Assembly (NCBI GenBank): GCA_002633005.1
Contig: NMRA01000090.1
Location: 727,674-791,673 of the forward strand
DNA: 64,000 nt
Direction of reading: 5' to 3'
From: Phoronis australis
Taxonomy: Eukaryota; Phoronida; Phoronidae
Position numbers and translations under genes: made by a program. Below are positions 48,430-60,100 of the stretch, in pieces. Numbering within the stretch: the first letter of the stretch is position 1; the number at the start of each line of letters is the position of its first letter. The notes under the pieces were generated by a model. That model had not been told where the DNA came from. It did no database searches and saw nothing but the letters and a program-made list of their open reading frames with translations.

Positions 48430-51400
48430 TATGGCAGGAGGCTATGTTTGGGCTTTCGACCGTATGCCAATCACTCGTTCAGTCAGTCAGCAACCATTTT
48501 TGTCCAAAACGCTGTGGAGAGATTTTAACCTACGTATCAGAAGATGGATGGAATGAACAAAAAGATAATGCTAATATATTTCTGTAAAAATGCCATTTTT
48601 GGTGTCATATAACGGTCGCTTTTATACAAAACATTCGACAAACGTCAGTTGTTTGACTGTACACTCAGAGGGCACGCGTCAAATTCCACGGAAATGAAGT
48701 GTATTGAAAGTCAGTGAACATTTTAGCCTTTGAAAACACAAGTTTCAGTATACAATTGGAACTGATATGCCTTGATGCACGTCTGCATTCACCTTAATGG
48801 CTTATGTTTAACGGTAATTTAAAAACACTTATGAAGTCATAAGTGTAACCCTTCCTTCAAGACCGCCTGTTATTCACTAAACAATCGTCCAGATATTGCA
48901 GTAAAGTACACTGAAATATCCTGATTACCCTGACAAGATTTCATTTCCGTTTCCACCAAGAACATCGAAACCATCAGCGACTCAAAAAAACGTGGGAAGG
49001 GACAGAGGCTAGTTACTCCCACTTCAGTTTCGGGCAAAAATTAACAGAAATTCGGGAAAACATGAAAAATTTGGGCAGTGGAGCATTCATTGGAAAATTA
49101 TCGGAAAGGAAAGTAAGAGATGGAGTGAAATCGGTGACGACTGGCGGCCGGGAAGGGAAGTTGAATCGTCGGGTAGGGAACTGATGGAAGAGTTATGTCA
49201 CAGTTACGCTCCCGAAAAGCCAAATCCATCTAACTAGTCAAAATTAGAAAATATCCAGAGCTAGACATGTGCCCATTTCTATACGTCCTATCAAATGCAA
49301 CCTATGGCCATGCATAAAGCCAGGATTGCCTTTTATAGGCCTACTGTATTAAAAAGAGACTTAAAACGTAACCCATATTTATACCTCATTTTATCCTCAT
49401 ATAATCCTGTAATGGCTTTTCAAAATCATGACAGTATTCATAACGTGCAAAGAATTGTCAGACTGAAACTGATATCAATCAAAAACAGTGATTTCCAATC
49501 CTATGTTTATACCTTCCCACCCAAAAAATGACACTCCAAATTTATACCAAAATGACTCTGCGACCCAAAGCTACGTCTAAAAATGTATGGCGCCCACCTC
49601 AGTGGCAGGCCCTCGCTGCCGACTTTACATTGACTGCTCCCAGGGTGGTCAAGTGTGTGAATTTCCAGTAGGTACGTGAGCAAAAGTAGAACATCGATAC
49701 TTTCGCGGTCCAAGACAACAATAGCCTACTATCGTTTAACATGGGAATTTCACTTCTCCGCTAGAAACCTTAGTGAAAGCCCGTGCGTAGGGTAAGTAAA
49801 ACAGTGGTTTTTCTGTAGCCATTTTATGCTATATTTCAGAACAATAGTGCAAAAGGAGAAGTTTCTTTAGCTTCCCAACGGATCAAGAAATGTAGACTGT
49901 AAATGTATTTAATTCACATGAGGCCAAAAAAGCATAAACGGTTCCGGTCGATGTGGTGCAGTAGTTTTTTAGTTACTCAAATCAGTTTTCAAAAAAGAAA
50001 ATCTATCTGAGACGAGCAAAATTGGTGTGACTAGATTTTTGCTTACTTGGTAAATCAATGCGTTTCCAACCTTGCTTACCCTTGGTTACTTGCATTTGTC
50101 CAGTTTTTCAAAAAAAAGACTCGAGACCTTCGATGAAATTGGTGCGGGATCATGTTTTTGGACGGTGAGCGCAGGTCTCAAAACGGGTCGGGAGACTATC
50201 TGAACTTGCAATGCTTTCATTGGCCTTATCTGCCATCTCGTGTTGGCATGATGAAGTTGATGGTATGATTTTAAACATTTGTGTGACTACATTGTTTATT
50301 GTACATGTCGCGATGCACTATGAGCACAATTTGCCAAAATGCCGCAAAACATATAAAGTATTTGAAAAATTTGCACATGTGCCCATCTGCCTGTGACTTT
50401 GAGTTGCCGGCCCATTCGACAAGAACTAGATCAGGTGAGTGAGGTAATGCTTTTTTAAACCCAAAGCGCTTCGGTTAACAATACAGCCTTGGTAGCTAGC
50501 AGCGGTTGGTCATCTCTTGGACATTTCCAGCTGTAGGTTTTACGTCTAAATTATGTTCACATAACCCTACATTGCTCTTTTTATCTCCCTTGTCTTTAAC
50601 TCACGTCATGCTATATTTTGTGCACGTGGCACATGATTTCAAATTACCGAACTCCGCTTAATACAGCAACATAATATCGATTTATTTTGCTCGATATTCG
50701 TCTATCAAAATTAAAATCAATATTAGCATGAACTATTGCAAATCACAACCTATGTACTCAACTGTTGTCCCATAATAGCTGTACTCAAATGTTTTGTGGA
50801 CAGCTCCAGATAAATGTGCGAACGCAAGGTGCGCTCTCATTCGTCGAGTCCTTTTCTCGTTAACGCATTTTTTTTCTTTTTCCATTAAAGACAATTTAGT
50901 TTTCATGAGCTCATTTCTTTTTTCATGAACTGCATCTCGTTTGTTATGAAAGGCAACATTTTGCCCTGAACAACTGTCATTTCTGTCGTAGGACATTTTT
51001 AATTACGGTTTGATACACTAAAGAGTAATCATGGGTCACTTATCTCATGCGGTATGTCTATGTTATACACATATCGGTATAAGAGAACAGGGCATTGTTT
51101 GCAAGAAATGAATTGTGGCTTATGAGAAAAGAATTTCAGCTAACAATGAAAGACTCGCGTTCCTGTGAAAACAACCGTGCTAATGAGAACGCCAATCTAG
51201 AGAGCAAAATTGACATTTTGGCTTTTAATTGTCAATCTCATGGACGTCAATCATGTAAAAAGAAAACGCGGCTCACTGTGGCGACAAACATAAGCAAGCA
51301 AATGACAAAATTCAGTATTTGAAAAGCGCAAAACGTCCCTCAAGGAGGTCAGAAGGTCTTTATGTTACTCATCATCATAGCCGCTTTGTCAATGATTTGT
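48430..51400. other. Intergenic between the two genes
   Basis: 48945-49000 holds a fragment of the TTAA MITE family (CATTTCCGTTTCCACCAAGAACATCGAAAC). A charged 87-codon minus-strand frame (50733-50996) is Lys/Glu-rich with no family match. Otherwise no gene is recognised. Confidence 0.4.
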
Positions 51401-51404
51401 TTCA

Positions 51405-51755
51405 ACTGTATTTCGCCTTGTTCAGCGGGCTAAGAAAACGGAAGTGGAAGTAGGCCTTTTACACGAATAAAACTAATACTTCTTTCCGTGATTTGGTTCC
51501 ATTTCCGTCACCAAAAGGAACATCGAAAGCATCAGTAACTCACGAACACGCTTTGCAGTTTATTGGGGTTGGACGACCCTAAAATTGCGGTTTCGAAAAT
51601 GGCGTTTGTACTCTTTGCCTGCAACTTGAGTTAGTAATGAAGGGAAATTTAATTCTGTGACAGTAAGGGATGTTATGAGACCGATTTTTTAAGAATCAAG
51701 AGGCCCAACCGGATTTTGCATTTTCATGGCCAGCTAAGCAGGGTGAAATGCGTCT
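51405..51755 (+). mobile_element. TTAA-type MITE, long copy
   Basis: Left end ACTGTATTTCGCCTTG after TTCA (mutated TTAA, 51401-51404); right end CAGGGTGAAATGCGTCT before TTAA (51756-51759). GGGATGTTATGAGACCGAT near the right end is the inverse of text at the left of the 15.6-kb copy, so the terminal inverted repeats are about 90-100 bp with gaps. Confidence 0.65.
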
Positions 51756-51759
51756 TTAA

Positions 51760-53105
51760 AAGTTTGCGTTCATTATTTTATCCCCCATCTCATTGTATTG
51801 ACCCCATGTAGACAAAATAATTATCACGACGTCATCAATCGTCATCAATGTGCTGGCCAGAGAACGTTTGTCTATGACCCCCTCTCCTTCTTGGAGTGAG
51901 TTATACATCGTAGTTTACTAGGACCTTCTTCTACTGATAGTTTTCAAGTTCTTAGGCTGAATTCGTGGCTCCATCTAACGCCAGTGATGTGAGAATGCGG
52001 TGAAAACTGCGCGTACAATGTAGTCGAGAGGCGTCACACGCCTCACATCTGAAGCTATCGCGTATCCTCTCCGCAATATTTACACAACAGCACGTCATAC
52101 CGAGTTGGTAAATGCGGTGTTTTTGAATCTTTAACTAATAAAACCAATGCCATTCCTGGCTCAAATTGCTCTCTGGACGTCATGTTTCACCGATAATGAC
52201 ACGCTACGGTTGTACAAGTTGTTGTCTGTTGATACTATAGCACGAAAATCGTGATCAAATAATAGCTCCATAATGTATTTCAGAGGCTATATTCTGATCA
52301 CGTAGTTTCACATTACAAATCACTTTTCTTTGAAAGCTAAATATTGCACGGTCTTGAAATTGGAGATGGTTAACAAGATTACGATTAGTATCTTATTAAG
52401 TTAAAACACAGCATGTACGGATTCAAGAGGTGGAAAACAACTGTTGCCATGGGGTTGCATCTTTATCATACACTGCGAAAACTCTTACCAAGCACAAAAA
52501 TAATTTTAGAGTACTAGTGGCCAACGTGCACTTCGGACACTTGCACTGAAATTGTCTGTGGTAAAAGAGCTCGAATGTAATTTTGAATTTTATGCGTGTA
52601 ATGTTTTTTGTTGGAAGTTTGATGTAAGAGTCAGGTTCACTATGTCCACATTTTGACACTCGTTGGAATTTTTTTGGAAAAATGGAAACTATATATTTTT
52701 GGAAACCTCATGGAATGACCATGCACATTAATTGATTCCATTTTGGCAGCCATTTTGGAGGCCATCTTGGGTTTTCAAAATGACTCCAATAACATATCCT
52801 CAATATCTCTGCACTTGGGTCACGTAAAATGTTAGTTTCCATCGCTACATCAGCATTTTTTATCAAGTTTATTGATTTTTTTTTCAAAAATGACGCACGT
52901 AATATACATTTGCTCTGCTCTGAAGCCTTATCTTAGAATGTGAGTTTTAAAGGCTGCACTCGCATTTTGTGGGGCAAGGCATTAAAAAACATTTCTAAAT
53001 GCAAAAATGTCTCAATAGGCAACTGGCACACCACAGGTTGTCATTATTAGCCTAGTCTATTGTTACTTCCCTGTAACTGACTGTGTTTGTGTATTATTAC
53101 TTGTC
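51760..53105. other. Intergenic, nothing recognised
   Basis: No gene. Text around 52735-52775 (CAGCCATTTTGGAGGCCATCTTGG) is low-complexity and repeat-like. Confidence 0.4.
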
Positions 53106-53107
53106 GT

Positions 53108-53216
53108 TCCTAGCAAGGTGGCCACTGTTTTTGCTTCTGAGGATGGTGTTTTAATAAACGCCGAAACATGACAAGCCGGTTTAAATCCATCGTTGTTTTT
53201 ATTAATATGTGCTAGG
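53108..53216 (+). ncRNA. Hammerhead-ribozyme-like core
   Basis: CTGAGGA (53137-53143), a 7-bp stem GGTGTTT (53145-53151) / AAACGCC (53156-53162) with TAAT loop and one unpaired T, then GAAA (53163-53166). CUGANGA - stem II - GAAA is the conserved hammerhead core. TCCTAGCA (53108-53115) and TGCTAGGA (53209-53216) could close an outer stem. Stem III and the cleavage base (a UH site) are not convincingly formed, so activity is doubtful. Such motifs are known from Penelope-like elements and retrozymes. Confidence 0.35.
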
Positions 53217-53714
53217 AGTTTTTCAACAAGACATTTTTGAGTTTGTTAAAATCATGTTACTGTACTTTACTTGTACGAAGTCAGAGATTTGTTTTCTGTG
53301 TGTTCTGCATGATAAACGAAAAGTTTACCCCATAGCATTATCGCACGTGTTTTTACGTGACTTGCGTAGCTAGTATAAGTGTGCGTGTTTGCATAAATTA
53401 TTGTTATGTTTAATTGTTTCTATAATTATTCATTTGTGCAATGTTTACTTGCGTACTTGCATAATTCGATTTCTGAGCAGTGAGATGTTATCTGCAGTAT
53501 ACCTATATATATATCGTGTTGGAGCAAAACAAAACAGACTCGGGGGGGCTTTATTCTTTTATCGTTAGAGTATAAGTGACAGTAGTAGTAGCAGTAGGTA
53601 AACTGAAATGTAAAAAGAGAAACAAGAAAAAGTTACACTGCTGCCGGGCGCTTTCAAGTGTAACGTCTCCCGTTCGACAAAAAACGCTGTCAGAACGTTT
53701 TACGTGGCAAACTT

Positions 53715-53773
53715 TGGGGTCAAAACGCAAGCGGGGTGAAATGGCATTTCACCCCGCTTGCGTTTTGACCCCA
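53715..53773. repeat. 59-bp palindrome with a single central base
   Basis: Two 29-bp arms (53715-53743 and 53745-53773) are exact inverse copies around G at 53744. The arm starts TGGGGTCAAAACGC and ends GGGGTGAAATG. It lies about 400 bp upstream of the start codon of the GH116 gene, so it may sit in its promoter region. Confidence 0.92.
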
Positions 53774-54180
53774 GTGCCTTGCTAAAGTTTTATCCGCGTC
53801 TTCGGTGTCGCCAGCAGAGGGTGAATTATCCTTCTGACTATTTCACGGTAAGCACGGACCCGACTGAAACAACTTTGACAATCCGCAGCGCTGCAATTGA
53901 TTCGCAGGTGCATATTGTGACAAAGTTATTTCTCCCATGGCAGTGTGTTTTTCTCACTGTTACCTATCATCACTGAGAGCAGTCCATTCAGCCAATCGAA
54001 AGACGTTTCGCACCACGTGACAAGCATGGGTGAGCGATCACATGATCACTCTAAAATCTCCTGTAGGAGGCGTAGTTCATACACCTTTGTTTTGTTCTGT
54101 CAAGAGCGTTTGCTGTTTACCTGTATTCTGGCTTAAAAATTGAACATTCAGTGCAGCTGAGTTTTTAATGTTGCACAGCG

Positions 54181-57100
54181 ATGCTGAGCTTAAAACTCTT
54201 CCTCATTTATACTACCATTCACACGTTATGGGTTGACCAAGCATCAGCAAAAGGTGAAGACAACATCGCAGAGAAATTGATGAGGTGAGCCTGGCAAATC
54301 GCTACATAGGCTACAGACAGTCACGGTCTTACCGTGGGTATTTTATTATACTCTATGTTGTCAGTGCAGGGCACGTGCTCACCTGAGGGTAAAGTGCCTG
54401 TGCCTTCTGATGAGGGAATGTTTTATTTGAGATGACCTCTGACACCCTTGACCGGCCTGTGGTTGTGGGTTCGCCATGTTATTAAGTTATTTACTCGTGT
54501 TTACTGAGACAGGTTACATGTCTACCCCTCATCATCAATGCCTCTTGCAAAACATTTTTCAAAAGTGATTCTAAATATGAAGGGAGTGTTTGGATGATGA
54601 GAGGAAATTTCGATGCTTTTTGGGAGGGGAAGGGGGCTGATATTTCATCCCCAGAGCCATAACCACGAATCCTGATGAAAGCGAAATCTGTGTTATACTT
54701 ACGTAATCCATCATGAACAAAAGCACTTATGGATCAGACTTATCACCCATGCATTCAGAGCATGCATCATGAACAGTTAGGCAATTACATCGCCCCTGTG
54801 GTACAAACATATACGGGGGGCGATAGTGCACCCCCTTAAGCAGCTACTCTTTCAAAATAGTGCATCAGATAATATCGAATGAAACATGCACATATCTAGG
54901 CTCGCGCTAGACTTTTAGAGGTATTAGCCAAAATGCATCTAAAAACGTGTAGCCATTTTCAAAAAAAAAATCTTAGCCAAATACTTTCTTACAACGGGGA
55001 AACGTTGGGCATGATGTTGACCTAAAAATGGGCAGGACGTTCCCCTCTATACCCGGGTTGCAGCAGGGTTACGCCGGCCACATGAGCATTTAAATGATGT
55101 TCACTTTAAAAAATAAATGGGTTGGGGTTCCCCAGCCCTATCCCTGGGTTACGGTGTGGTACGCAGGCCACTTGGACATGGATGTTGACCTAAAAACAAT
55201 TGGGCAAGGGTTCCTCCTATACGCTGGCTACAAAGGCATTTAAAAATTAAATGACGTTCACCTTAAACAAATTGGGCAGGGGTTCCCCCTATCCCCGGGT
55301 TATGCTGGGGTGATCCTGTGATTGAAAATGCAGCTTGATACAGCAAACGATTAACCAATAAAGTAGAACACCAGCACTTTATATAGCTGACTGATAGATA
55401 ATGTCTCCATAGTCAAAGTGGGGTAGGACAATTAATGCACTAAACAAAACTTCTAGGGGCAACTAGATCACGACAGTGAACATTCAAAGACTTATTATCA
55501 AGAATAATACCTAAGTGTTTATAGGTATATTTTTTGGGTATTCTCCCACCACTAAGTTGTAAATCAAATAGTGGATCTATGTGCAGAACTGAGTTTTTGG
55601 ATGGTGAGAAAATAATGTCCACGTTTTTTTTTTGCTTTGAGAAAGTCTGTGTAGATCATCTTGTAGTCTCATATCCGTGTAGTTGTGGATTGTCCTCAGG
55701 GAAAAGAAAAATAACGATGTGTCATCAGCCTACGGAAAGGTTTTACATGAGGTATTGTCGGGAAGGTCACTTATGCATAGAAGGAAAAGTAATAGACCAA
55801 TAACTGACTGCCCTGGGGCAGACCCGCATTCATAATAACATGGAGATGATGACATTGAACACACGCCATCAATTCGCATTTTGTAGATGCAATTATTATC
55901 TAGAGAAAATTCCAATAAACTTAATAGACTACCAGATATCCAAAATGATCTTAACTCCAAATGAGTTTAGTCATGTGGAACCATATCGAAGGCAGAGGTT
56001 AAGTCGAGGAAAACAGACCTTACATTTGTTGTTATTTTCAAACTATAAATGTATGTTGTGGATAATTTCAATTAGTTAATTGGGAGGTTGTACTTTTTCC
56101 TGGTAGAAAGCCAAACTGCAGTAGATATATGAGAACGTGTGAGTTTGAATGTCTAAGGAGTTTTTGAAATATAACTTTTTCTAGAATTTTGGAGAGGGTG
56201 TTAAGGAGTGTGATTGGATGATAACTTTACACTTGTGACTTGCAGTCCTACTAGTGAAGTGGTGCCATTATTCCCAACTTCCCATTGGAAGGATAATGGC
56301 ATGACAACAGAATTTTATTAATTCAGTTAATTCTTTAGCTATCATTTTATCTGAATGCTATGAGTTCTGATCCATTTGATTAGTTAACGTCGATATATTC
56401 AAGAAGTTTTCTAACTTCTGCAGTAGTAGTTCGCAGATCAGTGAAATATTCGTTGCACTTAAATTGATAGTTGAGGGATGGCGTCTTGATTAGTCGGATT
56501 GATGTGGCCTTTGTTTGTAAAATATTCTAGAAATAATGTGCATTTTTCCAATGTTGTATCAGCATGTTTGTGAATGTCTTTAGATGACATGAGAGGAAAC
56601 AATGTAATTGGCTGAATATCTTCCTACTAGTATTTTGTTAACAATTTTCCAGTACTCCTTAGAGTTTTTCTTTGGAATAAGGCCAATATTGTAATCATGT
56701 TTAGACTGTACATTGTATTGATTAAAATGAAGAGGGTTACCAGATTGTTTTAGTGACTGTATATCTTAATGCATTTTTTACATTCGTGTTTTAATCTCTA
56801 CACTGGCCTTTTTAATGCGAAATTAACAACTGTCCCTCTCAGGCAGGTGACCTCATGTGACTTACCAAGTGAGGAAGTCAGTGCAGTTAGGAACTTGACC
56901 GATAAACCTACTAGCTCCAACAACTGGCTATTTAGCTATTCCCCGTTAAACACTTTCTAAATTTTGTTTTCTATCCATCTTGGTAATGATCTTTTTGTAA
57001 TCTTGTTTTGCAGGCTAAAGTTCAAAAACCTTGGCACAGTCCTCAGTAGTGATCAGTTTGTTTGGAAGACACAGCCAGGTGATTACCTGGAGGCAGAGAA

Positions 57101-60100
57101 TGTAACAAAGGTGCGCCACAGTTGGCAGGTGTTAGGTCATTTGAACTACCTCTACAAGAAGTTAGAGAATGGTACATTAGTGGCTCCCCCTGTGGGCATG
57201 AGGAGCTCTGTTCCTCTTGGAGGTTTGTATTAAGTAGTTTGTCTGACTTCTGATTCCATAATATAGCCTCATGTCATTCCTCGCAGGTGTTTCATATCTG
57301 CGCATGTGTGACCTTCATTCAGTCAGCAAGCCATGTGAGACTGAAAAATTAATGGAGAATGCCGTTGAATGAGCTGGGATTCCCTGTGACAACAGGCTTA
57401 AACAAGAGTTAATGGTACAACTCAAGGTAGATTAAGGATAATTGGAAATGACCGTCGCATACAACTCTTGAGATCTACAAGGCTGATGTTTATACTAATG
57501 TTGTAGTCGTCTATTGACGAAATGTGTTTACTGCATATTATTAATTCCGCCCATGCTTCAAACACCTCCATGAGAACTGGAACAGCTCAGGTGTTTTTCT
57601 TTTTGGTGTTTCGAGTCTGTGTATGTACATGGTGATACTGGAATGTTGTGCGAACTGAGGTCGCCAAACCCACTAGCTAGAGCCGAAATTGAAATTAACG
57701 AGATACTTGATGTGAAAAGCTGGCAAACTCTCAGAGGTCTGGCATTTTTTGCTCAAATGAAAAATTAGGAGCATCCCATGTGCTTGTTGATGATCAATTT
57801 ACCACTTATGGGTCCAATGTTCCATGCCCAACAACTGGACAGATAAACACAATCGGGCCTTCTGATGTTTGCTGAATGATTCTGACTTTCATCTGCTTTC
57901 CTCCTGTAGTAATTTGAGTACATGCTCAGATGTGGCGTGTCGACTTTATGGTGACCTGGAACTTTTGCCATGTTGCCAAACAAAATCTGAGGTTGTGTGG
58001 GCAACCTGCAAGCCAACAAATGGAACCCTGTACTGGTTAGTTTATAACTTGTCTGTGCTTGCCATTGAAAACTTTCAAGTATTTTTGTTGTTTCATATAG
58101 TAATGTCCATGTTGACAGTAGCAATATTGCTTCATAAATCTATTCTAAAGAGTTGGAATGAATGATCTTTCTTGTTCCGATTTTGACAGGAATTTCAACT
58201 GGTTTTGTTGAGCTGAGGGCTGATGGCTCGTTTCACGAATGGACAATTATGAACCAGACTCCAGCTGGCGCTGCTAAGATACAGGTAGGTTCTTTAATTA
58301 GTTCTGGTGCATCAGCTGGGCTATGTTAAAGCTGAAAAAATATTGATGAAATAACTATTCAATTGTGTGTTGTCCAAAAGAGGTATTAATTTGAGTCTAG
58401 ACAAATAAGTGGTTTTCTGTTTATCAATCAGAAAAGAAACTAAAGCTTTAGATGACGTTCTGTCTTCTTACAATTATCTAAGTGTACCAAATTTCAGTCT
58501 TTTTCTTAAAATAATGGAGAAGAATTTTGCATTCAAAGATATGATTCATAAAAAATAGTAATTTAGAGGAATGTTAGGTATTTTGGAGCAACTGGGCAAA
58601 ATAACTTTTCTAGACTAATGTGGACGGGTGCATGCGCTTCTGTGTGTCTATGTGTTTTGTTGTCCTTGTGTTTAATGTCTCTTTATATCAATCAATTTGT
58701 TTTTACAAGGAAATTAAGACATTTGGAAATTTGCAGACAAATATAGTTGAATTTTCTTTGTCAGCCATGTCAGAAATTGCAAATATTACGTAATCTTTTT
58801 CAGGTTTTTGATGATGCCTTTCTTGCTGTTTCCTGGAAGATAACTAATGAAGCCTCCCCTGACACTCGACCTGATAACTTGACCTTCAGACCAAGGAAAG
58901 GAAGAAGAGCTAAGATTGTATTTAATGACATCAATGACTTCTGGATGAAACAGAAGTATAGGTCAGGAGGTTATAGGTTAAGAGGCCATAGGTTAAGAGG
59001 ACAAAAGTTAGGTGGGAAGTTGGCAGAGGGCATACTGGCATTGCGCACACATCCCTGAGATAACATGAAGGCAGCTAATATCCAAGGTGTTTATGGTCTC
59101 GAGTACTCTGGAGCACATCCTGTAACTCGCCTCAGGGTCATTGACAGCAGGATCCCTTTCAATTTAACTGTTTTCGCCTTCTCGGCATATTCTGTTAATG
59201 ACATGAAGTTCTCTGCTATGCCGACTGTACACTTTGTGCCAGTGGTAGAGAACCCCTCTTCATCTGACTTTGATGTTTCTCTGCATCTTGTGTTGCCTCG
59301 TGGAGTGGAGCCACGCACACAACGCAGTGTCAAGGCCATGACATATGAAGACCAGAAGGTCTATTCTTTCAGCAAGGTACGCTCAGATTTGGACTGTTTC
59401 ACTTTGTGCAATAGCAATTATTCCCTGCTCTGTAAGTCCTGGAATTGGAATTCTAATGGAACTTGTTTGTTGTACAACACAATCAACCTTAATACCTTTG
59501 CAGAAGGCATGTCGTCAGGTTTACGTAGTTCTTGGGCTGTAGACTCCCGTGGTAGTGTAGAGTGCTTGTCACACATAACACCAGGTGATGCGCCACCTAG
59601 TGGCAACTTATCACTATGTACAAATGCAGCCTCACAGCTGACTACCTTCAACAACCTTAGTCAGTGGAGTCTATCAGTGACCTCAAGGGCCCGGCTTGGT
59701 GCTGCCATCTATGGATCACTTTCGACAGACAAGACGGAGGTTCACAAAGGTCAGACTACAGCACTCTCATCCATTCTTATGACCTGGTTCTATCCAACGA
59801 AGGACTTCTTGGGCAGAATGTATGGGAACATGTACACACAGCTTTTTGAGGACTCACTTGATGCTTCGAATAAGTCATACAACAGTCTCAACAAGGCTTT
59901 AGATGACATTCTTGTTCTTAATGGTGTCTTTTTCAACTCTTCTCTGCCTGATTATCTGCAAGACATGCTTCTCAACAGTATAAGCCATGTGAGGTGAGTC
60001 AGTACAGCTTTTGCAACTTTATACATTATGTCACACTTACATGTTCTGACCTAGTTCTATGTACTATGACTTACTTTCTTGATCAGGAATGTTTTGTAGC

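Larger units (their letters stand above)
54285..57013 (+). other. Intron 1 of the GH116 gene
   Basis: 2.7 kb. Holds a degenerate tandem array (54990-55320) and a minus-strand LINE fragment (55380-56770). Donor AG/GTGAGC, acceptor TTGTTTTGCAG. Confidence 0.8.

Noticed and set aside
48265-48556. Frames with alternating Tyr-Ile
   Set aside because: Translation of the TA microsatellite.
50733-50996. Lys/Glu-rich minus-strand frame of 87 codons
   Set aside because: Charged low-complexity text with no homology pattern or splice sites; chance cannot be excluded.
57869-58165. 98-codon frame between GH116 exons 2 and 3
   Set aside because: Intronic; does not join in phase to either neighbour and has no GH116 motif.
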